Below, one piece after another: positions 8,078-16,203 of a stretch of 59,644 nt of DNA (its first letter is position 1; every line of letters starts with the position of its first letter). The notes beneath the pieces were generated by a model, which worked only from the letters and a program-made list of their open reading frames with translations, made no database searches and was not told the origin of the DNA. Position numbers and translations under genes: made by a program. Source of the DNA: Oscillospiraceae bacterium (lineage in GTDB: Bacteria > Bacillota > Clostridia > Oscillospirales > Oscillospiraceae); the NCBI GenBank assembly GCA_017540645.1, contig JAFYAQ010000028.1, forward strand, positions 1-59,644, given 5' to 3'.

Positions 8078-9463
8078 ATGGGAAGAAAAAGAAACGCCGT
8101 CGCCCGGTTTTTCCAGGGGCTGGGCGCGGATCTGAAGGATATCGGCACCACTTTCGTCAACGGAGACTGGAAAACCAAGGTCTCCTACCTGATCATGGGC
8201 TTCGGCCAGCTCTGCCGCGGGCAGATCGTCCGGGGTCTCGCGTTCCTCCTTCTGGAGCTGGGACTGCTTTTCTACATCATTGACTTCGGTTGGGGCTATA
8301 TGGTCAAGCTGACCACCCTGGGCACGGTGGAGACCCACGTGGAAAACCGGGTCACCGTCTACGGGGACAACAGCTTTTTCATCCTGCTCTGGGGCATCTT
8401 GACCGTGGTGGCCGTGCTGGCGCTGATCTTCCTCTGGCGGCTGAACCTCCGGGGAAACCGGGACGCGGAGGATCTGCTCTCCCGAGGCAAGCACCTGCCC
8501 AGCAACCGCGCCGACCTCCACTCCCTGCTGGACAAGAATTTTGACAAGACCCTGCTGGCTCTGCCGGTGCTGGGGATCTTTGTCTTCACGGTGGTGCCCA
8601 TCATCTTCATGATCTGCATCGCCTTCACCAACTACGACGCCACGCACCAGCCCCCCTCCAAGCTCTTCACCTGGGTGGGCCTGCAGAACTTCAAGGAGCT
8701 GTTCGGCATCGGCGGACAGGGCTTCGGCGGCACCTTCTTCTATGTGCTGGGCTGGACCCTGATCTGGGCCTTCTTTGCCACCTTCCTGACCTACTTCCTG
8801 GGCATGGCCGTGGCCATCCTGATCAACAAAAAGGGCATCAAATTCAAAAAACTCTGGCGCACCATCCTGGTCATGACCATCGCGGTGCCCCAGTTCGTCT
8901 CCCTGCTGTACGTGGGCAAGATGTTCGCCGCCGACGGCCTGGTGAACGCCTATCTGCTCAAATGGGGCTGGATCAAAACGGCCATCCCCTTCTGGACCAA
9001 CGCCACCTACGCCCGCATTTTGATCATCGTGATCAACCTGTGGATCGGCATCCCCTACACCATGCTGATCGTCACGGGCCTTCTGATGAACATCCCCGCG
9101 GAGCTGTATGAGAGCGCCCGGATCGACGGGGCCAACGCCTTCCAGACCTTCCGGAAGATCACCCTGCCCTACATGCTCTTCGTCACCGGGCCCTTCCTGC
9201 TGACCCAGTTCATCGGGAATCTGAACAACTTCAACGTGATCTTCCTCCTGAACCAGGGCAAACCCCAGTCCATGTCCCTGAGCAACAACGCCGGCGCCAC
9301 CGACCTGCTGGTGACCTGGCTGTACAAGATGACCATCAACGACTCCAACTACCGGATCGCCGCCGTGATCGGCATCATGGTCTTCCTGGTAACCGCGATC
9401 ATCTCTCTGGTAGTGTACAACAAGGTCCTGCCTTCGGTGAAAGATGAGGAGGGATTCCAGTAA
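8078..9463 (+). CDS. malF: Maltose-type ABC transporter permease MalF
   Basis: 461-residue inner-membrane permease with a long N-terminal section (about 150 residues with two hydrophobic segments) before the six-helix core. The cytoplasmic EAA loop reads ELYESARIDGANAFQTFRK, the site that docks the ATPase. It overlaps malG by one base (TAATG), so the two permease halves are translated together. No ATPase gene lies next to it; such operons commonly borrow a shared MsmX/MalK-type ATPase encoded elsewhere. Confidence 0.93.
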   Translation: MGRKRNAVARFFQGLGADLKDIGTTFVNGDWKTKVSYLIMGFGQLCRGQIVRGLAFLLLELGLLFYIIDFGWGYMVKLTTLGTVETHVENRVTVYGDNSFFILLWGILTVVAVLALIFLWRLNLRGNRDAEDLLSRGKHLPSNRADLHSLLDKNFDKTLLALPVLGIFVFTVVPIIFMICIAFTNYDATHQPPSKLFTWVGLQNFKELFGIGGQGFGGTFFYVLGWTLIWAFFATFLTYFLGMAVAILINKKGIKFKKLWRTILVMTIAVPQFVSLLYVGKMFAADGLVNAYLLKWGWIKTAIPFWTNATYARILIIVINLWIGIPYTMLIVTGLLMNIPAELYESARIDGANAFQTFRKITLPYMLFVTGPFLLTQFIGNLNNFNVIFLLNQGKPQSMSLSNNAGATDLLVTWLYKMTINDSNYRIAAVIGIMVFLVTAIISLVVYNKVLPSVKDEEGFQ

Positions 9464-10305
9464 TGTCGAAAAGAAGAAAGATTGGCAACGGCTTTGCCTA
9501 CCTGGGGCTGATCCTGATCAGCATCGTCTGGCTCTTCCCCTTTGTGGGTCTGGTGCTCCAGAGCTTCCGGGGAGAGAGCGGCGGCATGGTCAACTACCTG
9601 GTGCCCAAGCAGTTCTCCATGGTGAATTACCAGTTCCTCTTCAGCGGCGCGAGCAAGTTCCTGCGCTGGTACGGCAACACCCTGACCATCGCCATCTTTG
9701 TCTCCGTCCTGCAGACCCTGGTGGTCATCTGCGTCAGCTACGCCCTGAGCCGCATGCGCTTCCGGGGGCGCAAGCTGCTGATGAACATCTGGCTGGTGCT
9801 GGGCATGTTCCCCGGCTTCCTGACCATGATCTGCCTGTACTTCCTGCTCAAGCAGATGGGCCTCACGGAGGCGGGCGCGGTCCCGGGCCTGATTTTGATC
9901 TCCGTGGCCAGTTCCGGCATGGGCTACTATGTGTGCAAGGGCTTCTTTGACACCATCCCCCGGGCCCTGGACGAGGCCGCTATCCTGGACGGCGCCACCC
10001 GGGCCCAGATCCTGGTGCAGATGATCATGCCCATCTCCAAGCCCATCATCATCTACACCGCGCTGGTGGCCTTCATGGCCCCCTGGTGCGACTACATCTT
10101 CGCCTCCTATGTGGCCTTCGGCTACGAGAGCGGCTACAACGTGGCCGTGGCCATGACCCGCTGGGTCTGGACCAATGACTACCAGGGCTACTTCACCCGC
10201 TTCTGCGCGGGCGGCATCCTGGTGGCCATCCCCGTGACCATCCTGTTCATGTGCCTGCAGAAATACTACGTGGAAGGCGTCACCGGCGGCGCGGTCAAGG
10301 GCTGA
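9463..10305 (+). CDS. malG: Maltose-type ABC transporter permease MalG
   Basis: 280-residue six-helix permease, partner of MalF. Its EAA loop is ALDEAAILDGATRAQILVQ. The ATG is part of the malF stop (TAATG). It is the last gene of the operon and is followed at once by a strong terminator, which confirms that no malK belongs to this unit. Confidence 0.93.
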   Translation: MSKRRKIGNGFAYLGLILISIVWLFPFVGLVLQSFRGESGGMVNYLVPKQFSMVNYQFLFSGASKFLRWYGNTLTIAIFVSVLQTLVVICVSYALSRMRFRGRKLLMNIWLVLGMFPGFLTMICLYFLLKQMGLTEAGAVPGLILISVASSGMGYYVCKGFFDTIPRALDEAAILDGATRAQILVQMIMPISKPIIIYTALVAFMAPWCDYIFASYVAFGYESGYNVAVAMTRWVWTNDYQGYFTRFCAGGILVAIPVTILFMCLQKYYVEGVTGGAVKG

Positions 10306-10320
10306 ACCCTCTGTTTTTTC

Positions 10321-10364
10321 AAAAAAGATGGGATATCCGCGGCAGCGGGTATCCCATCTTTTTT
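10321..10364 (+). terminator. Terminator of malEFG
   Basis: A long stem built from AAAAAAGATGGGATATCC and its complement around a GCGGCAGC loop, ending in a TTTTTT run. Typical intrinsic terminator. Confidence 0.9.
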
Positions 10365-10371
10365 CCGCCCC

Positions 10372-10400
10372 TTGCATGTGCGGCAAAAACGGGGTAAAAT
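10372..10400 (+). promoter_or_regulatory. Sigma-A promoter for the patatin-glycosyltransferase gene
   Basis: TTGCAT (10372-10377), 17-base spacer, TAAAAT (10395-10400), directly after the malG terminator and 38 bases before the start codon. Confidence 0.6.
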
Positions 10401-10438
10401 AAGCGCTACTATATGTTTTGCACAGGAGGCTTTTTTCT

Positions 10439-12616
10439 ATGGATCTGAAGCTGGACCCCGGCATCACCTACGCTCTGGCCCTGGAGGGGGGCGGCGCCCG
10501 AGGCGCCTGGCAGATCGGGGCCTGGAAGGCGCTGCGGGAGGCGGGCATCCGCATCGACGCGGTGGCCGGCTCCTCCGTGGGGTCGCTGAACGGGGCCATG
10601 ATCGCCATGGGGGATCTGGACAAGGCCGCGGCGCTCTGGGAGAATATCTCCTATTCCCGGGTGATGGATGTGGACGACGCCCAGATGTCGGAGCTGATGC
10701 ACTCCCCCAGCGTGAAGGAGGCGGCCTCCCAGCTGCTGCCGGTGATCCGGGAAGGGGGCTACGACGTGACGCCCCTCCGGGAGCTGATCCGCAGCACCGT
10801 GGACGCGGATGCGATCCGCCAAAGCGCCATAGAGCTGTTTCTCGTCACCTTCTCCGTCAGCGACCAGAAGGAGCTGGAGCTGCGGGCCAAAGACCTGGAC
10901 GAGGAGACGCTTTGGGATATGCTCCTGGCCAGCGCCTATTTTCCCGCCTTCAAAAACGAAAAGCTGGGCGGCAAGCGCTACACCGACGGAGGCGTGGCGG
11001 ATGTGCTGCCCCTGCATGTCCTTATAGAAAACGGGTACCGGAACATCATCGCCCTCCGGGTCCACGGCATGGGGGTGGAGCGTCCGGTCCATCTGCCCCG
11101 GGGCACGGAGCTTTACACCATTGAGCCCAGCATCGATCTGGGCAACGAGCTGCTTTTTGAGGCCGAGCAGGCCCGCCGCAACCTGCAGGCCGGGTACGAG
11201 GACGCCATGTGTTTTCTCCAGGGCCGGGAACGCCCCGGTTTTTACGGCGGCCTCCGGCTGCCGGAGCGGCTGGAGACCCTGGCGGACAAGCTGACCGACC
11301 GGCCGAAGGAGCGGCCGGAGCGCCCCGATCCCCGGGAGGAGGGGCTGCGCGTCTGCCTTTTGAACGATTCCTTCCCGCCGGTGGTGGACGGAGTGGCCAA
11401 CGCGGTGGTGAACTACGGCCTCTCCCTGCACCGACAGGGGGATTTCTGCGCCGTGGCCACGCCGGACTACCCGGACGCGGCGGACGACGCCTACCCCTTC
11501 CCGGTGGTCCGCTACCCCAGTCTGGACACCAGCCGGCTGGTGGGCTATCGGGCGGGGAACCCCGTCTCCCCGGCCACGGTGAAGACCCTGGAGGGGATGG
11601 ACTTCAACCTGCTCCACACCCATTGCCCCATCGCCTCCACCATCCTGGCCCGCTCTCTCCGGGAGGAGATCCAGGCCCCCATCGTTTTGACCTACCATAC
11701 CAAATTCGACATCGACATCGCCGAGGCCATCAAGGTCCCTCAGATCCAGGAGCTGGCCATCAAGCTCCTGGTGGACAATATCTCCGCCTGCGATCAGGTC
11801 TGGGTGGTCAGCCGGGGCGCCGGGGACAACCTCCGCTCCCTGGGCTACCAGGGAGAGTACGTGGTCATGCCCAACGGGGTGGACCTGGCCCGGGGCCGGG
11901 CCAATGAGGCGGCCGTGGAGGCCCTCAGCGAGAAATACGACCTGCCCCGGGACGTGCCGGTGTACCTGTTCCTGGGGAGGATGATGTGGTACAAGGGTCT
12001 GCGGCTGATCCTGGATGCCCTGCAGCAGGTCCGCTCCCAGGGGAGAGAGTTCCGCATGGTGTTCGTGGGCGACGGCCTGGAGCGGGAGGAGGTCATCTCC
12101 TACGCCCGGGAGCTGGAGCTGGACGACTGGTGCCGCTTCCCCGGTGCGGAACGGGACCGGGAGAAGATCCGGGCTTGGTACACCCGGGCGGATCTCTTCC
12201 TCTTCCCCTCCACCTTTGACACCAACGGTCTGGTGGTCCGGGAGGCCGCCGCCTGCTCCCTGGGCAGTCTGCTGATCCGGGGCAGCTGCGCCGCCGAGGA
12301 TATCACCGACGGGGAGACGGGCATCCTGACGGAGGAGAGCGCGGACAGCATCGCCGCCGCCCTGCTCTCGCCGGAGGCCACCCGGGAGAACTTCCGGCGC
12401 ATCGGCGAGACCGCCGCCGAGCGGATCTACCTCTCCTGGGACGACAGCGTGGCCCGCGCCCGGGAGCAGTACCGGCAGGTGCTGCTGCGCTGGCGGGCCG
12501 GGGAAATGCACCGCAAGCGCGCCCCCTTTGACTGGCTGTTCCAGCGGGCCGGAGAGGCCGGCGAGGCCCTGTCCCTGGCAAAAACGATGCTGGAAAAATA
12601 CCTGTACGGAGTCTGA
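10439..12616 (+). CDS. Fusion of a patatin-like phospholipase and a GT4 glycosyltransferase
   Basis: 725 residues. Residues 1 to about 290 are a patatin-like lipase with oxyanion loop GGGARG (17-22), nucleophile elbow GSSVG (Ser46) and DGG (Asp183); the Ser/Asp dyad is complete. Residues from about 303 onward are a GT-B, GT4-type glycosyltransferase. It opens with NDSFPPVVDGVAN, the typical acceptor loop of lipid-glucosylating GT4 enzymes, then has LTYHTKFDID, VMPNGVD, FLGRMMWYKG and a donor-binding VREAAA helix. ATG 10439 has AGGAGG nine bases upstream. There is one reading frame with no linker stop, so the fusion is genuine. A plausible role is membrane glycolipid remodelling (deacylation coupled to glycosyl transfer), but no substrate can be read from sequence. 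Confidence 0.85.
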   Translation: MDLKLDPGITYALALEGGGARGAWQIGAWKALREAGIRIDAVAGSSVGSLNGAMIAMGDLDKAAALWENISYSRVMDVDDAQMSELMHSPSVKEAASQLLPVIREGGYDVTPLRELIRSTVDADAIRQSAIELFLVTFSVSDQKELELRAKDLDEETLWDMLLASAYFPAFKNEKLGGKRYTDGGVADVLPLHVLIENGYRNIIALRVHGMGVERPVHLPRGTELYTIEPSIDLGNELLFEAEQARRNLQAGYEDAMCFLQGRERPGFYGGLRLPERLETLADKLTDRPKERPERPDPREEGLRVCLLNDSFPPVVDGVANAVVNYGLSLHRQGDFCAVATPDYPDAADDAYPFPVVRYPSLDTSRLVGYRAGNPVSPATVKTLEGMDFNLLHTHCPIASTILARSLREEIQAPIVLTYHTKFDIDIAEAIKVPQIQELAIKLLVDNISACDQVWVVSRGAGDNLRSLGYQGEYVVMPNGVDLARGRANEAAVEALSEKYDLPRDVPVYLFLGRMMWYKGLRLILDALQQVRSQGREFRMVFVGDGLEREEVISYARELELDDWCRFPGAERDREKIRAWYTRADLFLFPSTFDTNGLVVREAAACSLGSLLIRGSCAAEDITDGETGILTEESADSIAAALLSPEATRENFRRIGETAAERIYLSWDDSVARAREQYRQVLLRWRAGEMHRKRAPFDWLFQRAGEAGEALSLAKTMLEKYLYGV

Positions 12617-12631
12617 ACGCCCGGGCAGCAG

Positions 12632-12669
12632 AAAGCGGCACCTGGAAATTTCTTCCAGGTGCCGCTTTT
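12632..12669. terminator. Bidirectional terminator between the fusion gene and mscL
   Basis: 14-bp stem (12632-12645 with 12655-12668) around AAATTTCTT, ending in TTTT. It serves two convergent genes. Confidence 0.85.
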
Positions 12670-12682
12670 CGGTATGTTTTTC

Positions 12683-13126
12683 TTACTTTGCCTTCAGAGC
12701 GGCCAGGATCTCGGTGAGCAGCTCTTCGGTGGTGGGCTTGGGGGGCTCGGCGGGCTTGGCCTCTTCCTCGGCCTTCTTCTTGGCCTCGGCCTTGGCGTGG
12801 GCCGCGTTCTGGGCCTTCACGATCAGGAAGATCACAAAAGCGATCACCACGAAGTCGATGATGGCGCCCAGCAGGGTGCCCAGACCCAGCACGATGGCCT
12901 CCTTGACCACGGTGCCGTCCGCGGCCACTTCCGCAGCCCGGAGGGTGAAGTTCAAAGCGTCCGTGTTGGGGGAGTTGAAGATGATGGCCAGCAGGGGGGT
13001 CAGCACGTTGCTGACCAGGGCGGTGGTGATCTTGCCGAAGGAAGTGGCGATGATCACGCCGATGGCCATGTCCAGGACGTTGCCCCGGGCGATGAAAGCC
13101 TTGAACTCGCTGAGAAACTTCTTCAT
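12683..13126 (-). CDS. mscL: Large-conductance mechanosensitive channel
   Basis: 147 residues. The N-terminus MKKFLSEFKAFIARGNVLDM and the pore-lining helix AIGVIIATSFGKI are those of MscL. A periplasmic-type loop and a second membrane helix (DFVVIAFVIFLIVK) follow, then a charged Ala/Lys/Glu C-terminal bundle. It is a homopentameric membrane pore that opens under hypo-osmotic stress. It lies 19 bases after serS, with AAAGAGGAAAG as ribosome site, as the last gene of the parA-parB-serS-mscL run. Confidence 0.95.
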   Translation of the reverse strand: MKKFLSEFKAFIARGNVLDMAIGVIIATSFGKITTALVSNVLTPLLAIIFNSPNTDALNFTLRAAEVAADGTVVKEAIVLGLGTLLGAIIDFVVIAFVIFLIVKAQNAAHAKAEAKKKAEEEAKPAEPPKPTTEELLTEILAALKAK

Positions 13127-13145
13127 GTTTTCTTTCCTCTTTCCT

Positions 13146-14447
13146 TTAGATTTTTTTCAGTGTATCCTGACCGCCCATGTAGGGACGGAGGACTTCGGGA
13201 ATGGTGACGCTGCCGTCGGCCTGGAGATGGTTCTCCAGGAAGGCGATCAGCATCCGGGGGGGAGCCACCACGGTGTTGTTCAGGGTGTGGGCCAGGTACA
13301 GCTTGCCGTCCGCGCCCCGGACCCGGATCTTCAGCCGGCGGGCCTGGGCGTCGCCCAGGTTGGAGCAGGAGCAGACCTCAAAGTACTTCTTCTGCCGGGG
13401 AGACCAGGCCTCGATGTCGCAGCTCTTCACCTTCAGATCCGCCAGATCGCCGGAGCAGCACTCCAGCTGGCGCACCGGGATCTCCAGAGAGCGGAACAGC
13501 TCCACGCTGTAGCGCCACATCTTCTCATACCAGTCCATGCTCTCCTCGGGACGGCAGACCACGATCATCTCCTGCTTTTCAAACTGGTGGATGCGGTATA
13601 CGCCCCGCTCCTCGATGCCGTGGGCGCCCTTTTCCTTCCGGAAGCAGGGGGAATAGCTGGTGTAGGTGATGGGCAGCTGGGCCTCAGGGATGATCTGATC
13701 GATGAAGGAGCCGATCATGGAATGCTCACTGGTGCCGATCAGGTACAGGTCCTCGCCCTCGATCTTGTACATCATGGCGTCCATCTCCGCAAAGGACATG
13801 ACGCCCTGTACCACCGCGCCCCGGATCATGAAGGGGGGAATGTGGTAGACAAAGCCCTTGTTGATCATAAAGTCCCGGGCATAGGCCAGCACCGCGGAAT
13901 GGAGCCGGGCGATATCGCCCCGCAGGTAATAAAAGCCGTTGCCGGCCACCCGCCGGGCCGCGTCCAGATCGATGCCGTTGAAGCTCTCCATGATCTGGGT
14001 GTGGTAAGGGATCTCAAAGTCCGGGACCACGGGCTCGCCGAAGCGCTGCACCTCTACGTTGCAGCTGTCGTCCGGTCCGATGGGCACGCTGGGGTCGATC
14101 ATCTGGGGGATCACCATCATGCGCTTGGTGACCTCCTGCTCCAGCTCCGGCTCCTTGGCCTCCAGCTCCGCCAGACGGGCGGCCTGCCGGGCCACCTCGG
14201 CCTTCACCGCCTCGGCCTCCTCCTTCTTGGAGGGGTCCTTCTTGGCCTGTCCCATGAGCATGCCGATCTTCTTGCTCAAAGCGTTCCGGCTGGCCCGCAG
14301 CTCGTTGGCTTCGGTTTTCACCGCCCTGAGCTGCTCATCCAGCGCCAGCACCTCATCCACCAGGGGCAGCTTCTGCTCCTGGAACTTTTTGCGGATGTTT
14401 TCCTTTACCGCTTCCGGGTTTTCCCGGACGAATTTAATGTCTAACAT
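13146..14447 (-). CDS. serS: Seryl-tRNA synthetase
   Basis: 433 residues. An N-terminal long antiparallel coiled coil (about residues 25-110) contacts the tRNA(Ser) variable arm. The class II catalytic domain shows motif 2 as CFRKEKGAHGIEERGVYR followed by HQFEKQEM, and motif 3 as NNTVVAPPRMLIAFLEN. Motif 2 differs from the common bacterial 'CFRSEAGSAGRDTRG' type, so this is a divergent SerRS subfamily. Length is normal. It lies 13 bases after parB in what looks like one transcript. Confidence 0.93.
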   Translation of the reverse strand: MLDIKFVRENPEAVKENIRKKFQEQKLPLVDEVLALDEQLRAVKTEANELRASRNALSKKIGMLMGQAKKDPSKKEEAEAVKAEVARQAARLAELEAKEPELEQEVTKRMMVIPQMIDPSVPIGPDDSCNVEVQRFGEPVVPDFEIPYHTQIMESFNGIDLDAARRVAGNGFYYLRGDIARLHSAVLAYARDFMINKGFVYHIPPFMIRGAVVQGVMSFAEMDAMMYKIEGEDLYLIGTSEHSMIGSFIDQIIPEAQLPITYTSYSPCFRKEKGAHGIEERGVYRIHQFEKQEMIVVCRPEESMDWYEKMWRYSVELFRSLEIPVRQLECCSGDLADLKVKSCDIEAWSPRQKKYFEVCSCSNLGDAQARRLKIRVRGADGKLYLAHTLNNTVVAPPRMLIAFLENHLQADGSVTIPEVLRPYMGGQDTLKKI

Positions 14448-14460
14448 TTGCCTTCTCCCT

Positions 14461-15345
14461 TTATTCTTTCCCTTTTTTCCAGGGTTTGTCCATGTTCATC
14501 AAGGCCTCCATCAGCGCCTCCCGGTCGTCCGGGGAGTAGAATTCCAGGCTGATGCGCCCCTTTTTCTGTCCGCCGCTGAAGCGCACGCCCCGGCCCAGGC
14601 TGTCGGTCAGACGCCGTTCCGCCTCCCGGACGTAGTCCACGGCGGGCTTTTCCTTCTCCGGCGCTTCTTTTTGGGCCCGCAGCAGGCTGGCGGCCAGGGT
14701 CTCCGTCTGCCGGACGCTGAGCGACCGGGCCACGGTCTCGGCGGCGGCCTTTTCCTGCAGCTCCGGATCCCGGAGGGCCAGCAGGGCCCGGGCGTGTCCC
14801 GCGCTGAGAGCGCCCGTCTCCACCAGCTGCCGGACCTTCTCTCCCAGGCCCAGGAGACGCAGGGAGTTTGCCACGGCGCTCCGGGATTTCTGCACCCGGG
14901 CGGCCACCTCCTCCTGGGTCATGGAGTACTCGTCCATGAGCTTCCGGTAGCCCGCGGCCTCCTCCATGGGGTTCAGGTCCTCCCGCTGCAGGTTTTCCAC
15001 CAGGGCCAGCTCCATGGCCAGCCGGTCGTCCGCCTCCACGATGCGCACAGGCACCTCTGTCAGGCCCGCCTCCCGGGCGGCCCGCCAGCGGCGCTCTCCG
15101 GCGATGATCTGGTAATACCCTTTTTCCAGGGGCCGGACGGTCAGAGGCTGGATCAGGCCGTATTCCCGGATGGAATCCGCCAGCTCGCTGAGGGCCTCCG
15201 GGTCAAAATCCCGCCGGGGCTGGTCGGCCCGGGGCTCCACCCGGCTGATGGGCAGCGTCTGGGGGGCCTCCTCCAGCAGATTCTCCTCCGCTCCGAACAG
15301 AGCGCTCAGCCCGGCGCCCAGGCGCTGGGGTTTTTTCTCCGCCAA
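14461..15345 (-). CDS. parB: Chromosome partitioning protein ParB (Spo0J)
   Basis: 294 residues. It starts at a TTG (15345), two bases after the parA stop. The frame reads through into parA, but homology begins exactly here with LAEKKPQRLGAGLSALFG. The N-terminal CTP-binding domain contains PRRDFDPEALSELADSI, the GERRWRA box and ENLQREDLNPMEEA. A central helix-turn-helix (MTQEEVAARVQKSRSAVAN) reads parS, and a C-terminal dimer domain follows. It loads and spreads on DNA from parS and works with ParA/Soj and SMC in origin segregation. Two parS sites lie just upstream of this operon. Confidence 0.94.
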   Translation of the reverse strand: MAEKKPQRLGAGLSALFGAEENLLEEAPQTLPISRVEPRADQPRRDFDPEALSELADSIREYGLIQPLTVRPLEKGYYQIIAGERRWRAAREAGLTEVPVRIVEADDRLAMELALVENLQREDLNPMEEAAGYRKLMDEYSMTQEEVAARVQKSRSAVANSLRLLGLGEKVRQLVETGALSAGHARALLALRDPELQEKAAAETVARSLSVRQTETLAASLLRAQKEAPEKEKPAVDYVREAERRLTDSLGRGVRFSGGQKKGRISLEFYSPDDREALMEALMNMDKPWKKGKE

Positions 15346-15347
15346 TG

Positions 15348-16103
15348 TTATCCCTGCCTTCTCAAGAATTCTTCCGCCAGCGCCCGGTAGGCCTTGGCTC
15401 CCTTGGAGCTCGCGTCGTAGGCGGTGACGGGTTTCCCGTGGCTGGGAGCCTCCGCCAGACGCACGTTCCGGGGGATCACGGTGCTGTATACCCGATTTCC
15501 AAAGTAGCCGCGCAGCTCCTCCGCCACCTGGGCGCAGAAATTCAGCCGGGCGTCGTACATGGTCAGGATAATGCCCTCGATGTGCAGATTCCGGTTGACC
15601 CGCTTGTTGGCCAGCTTCACGGTAGTGGTCAGATCCGCCAGTCCCTCCATAGCGTAATACTCGCACTGCAGCGGCACCAGCAGGCTGTCCGCCGCGGTCA
15701 GGGCGTTCAGGGTCAGCAGGCCCAGAGAGGGCGGGCAGTCGATGAATATGTAGTCGTATTCGTCCCGGATCTCCTCCAGGGCCATCCGCAGGCGGTATTC
15801 CCGCTTTTCCATGTCCGCCAGCTCCACCTCGCCGCCGCTGAGATCGGCGTTGGAGGGGAGGATGCTGCCCCAGGGCATGGGCACCACGGCATCCCGAGCC
15901 TCGGCGTGGCCCAGCAATACGTCATGGGCGGTGGGACTGCTCCGCTTGGAGACTCCCATGCCGGAGGTGCTGTTTCCCTGGGGGTCAAAGTCCACCAGCA
16001 GCACTTTTTTGCCCAGCTCCGCCAAGGTCGCCGTCAGATTCACACAGGTGGTGGTTTTCCCCACGCCGCCCTTTTGATTCACCACGGCTACGATCTTTGC
16101 CAT
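15348..16103 (-). CDS. parA: Chromosome partitioning ATPase ParA (Soj)
   Basis: 251 residues with the deviant Walker A KGGVGKTT at residues 11-18, LLVDFDPQGN (switch I/A' box) and FIDCPPSLGLLT (Walker B). This matches Soj-type ParA, which binds DNA as an ATP dimer and is released by ParB; Soj also controls DnaA. ATG 16103 gives the standard MAKIVAVVNQKGG start. parB follows after two bases. Confidence 0.95.
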   Translation of the reverse strand: MAKIVAVVNQKGGVGKTTTCVNLTATLAELGKKVLLVDFDPQGNSTSGMGVSKRSSPTAHDVLLGHAEARDAVVPMPWGSILPSNADLSGGEVELADMEKREYRLRMALEEIRDEYDYIFIDCPPSLGLLTLNALTAADSLLVPLQCEYYAMEGLADLTTTVKLANKRVNRNLHIEGIILTMYDARLNFCAQVAEELRGYFGNRVYSTVIPRNVRLAEAPSHGKPVTAYDASSKGAKAYRALAEEFLRRQG

Positions 16104-16132
16104 TTGCTCACCCCTTTTGCAGCTCGGGGACT

Positions 16133-16161
16133 ATTATAATCTCCTTGTTTTCGTTTTGCAA
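16133..16161 (-). promoter_or_regulatory. Sigma-A promoter for parA-parB-serS-mscL
   Basis: On the minus strand TTGCAA (16156-16161), 17-base spacer, TATAAT (16133-16138). The parS pair begins ten bases upstream of the -35, so ParB binding is well placed to repress this operon. Confidence 0.75.
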
Positions 16162-16170
16162 CGGGAGATT

Positions 16171-16186
16171 TGTTTCACGTGGAACA
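16171..16186. promoter_or_regulatory. parS site 1 (one mismatch)
   Basis: TGTTTCACGTGGAACA, matching the 16-bp consensus at 15 of 16 positions (G for A in the right half). It is one base away from the perfect site. Confidence 0.9.
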
Positions 16187-16187
16187 A

Positions 16188-16203
16188 TGTTTCACGTGAA
16201 ACA
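16188..16203. promoter_or_regulatory. parS site 2 (perfect consensus), overlapping the gpr stop codon
   Basis: TGTTTCACGTGAAACA, the exact ParB-binding consensus. The last codons and stop (16192-16194) of the leftward gpr gene are inside it, so this sequence is coding and a centromere at once. Confidence 0.95.

Noticed and set aside
15346..15666. Longer ParB starting inside parA
   Set aside because: No homology in the extension; the conserved ParB N-terminus starts at TTG 15345.
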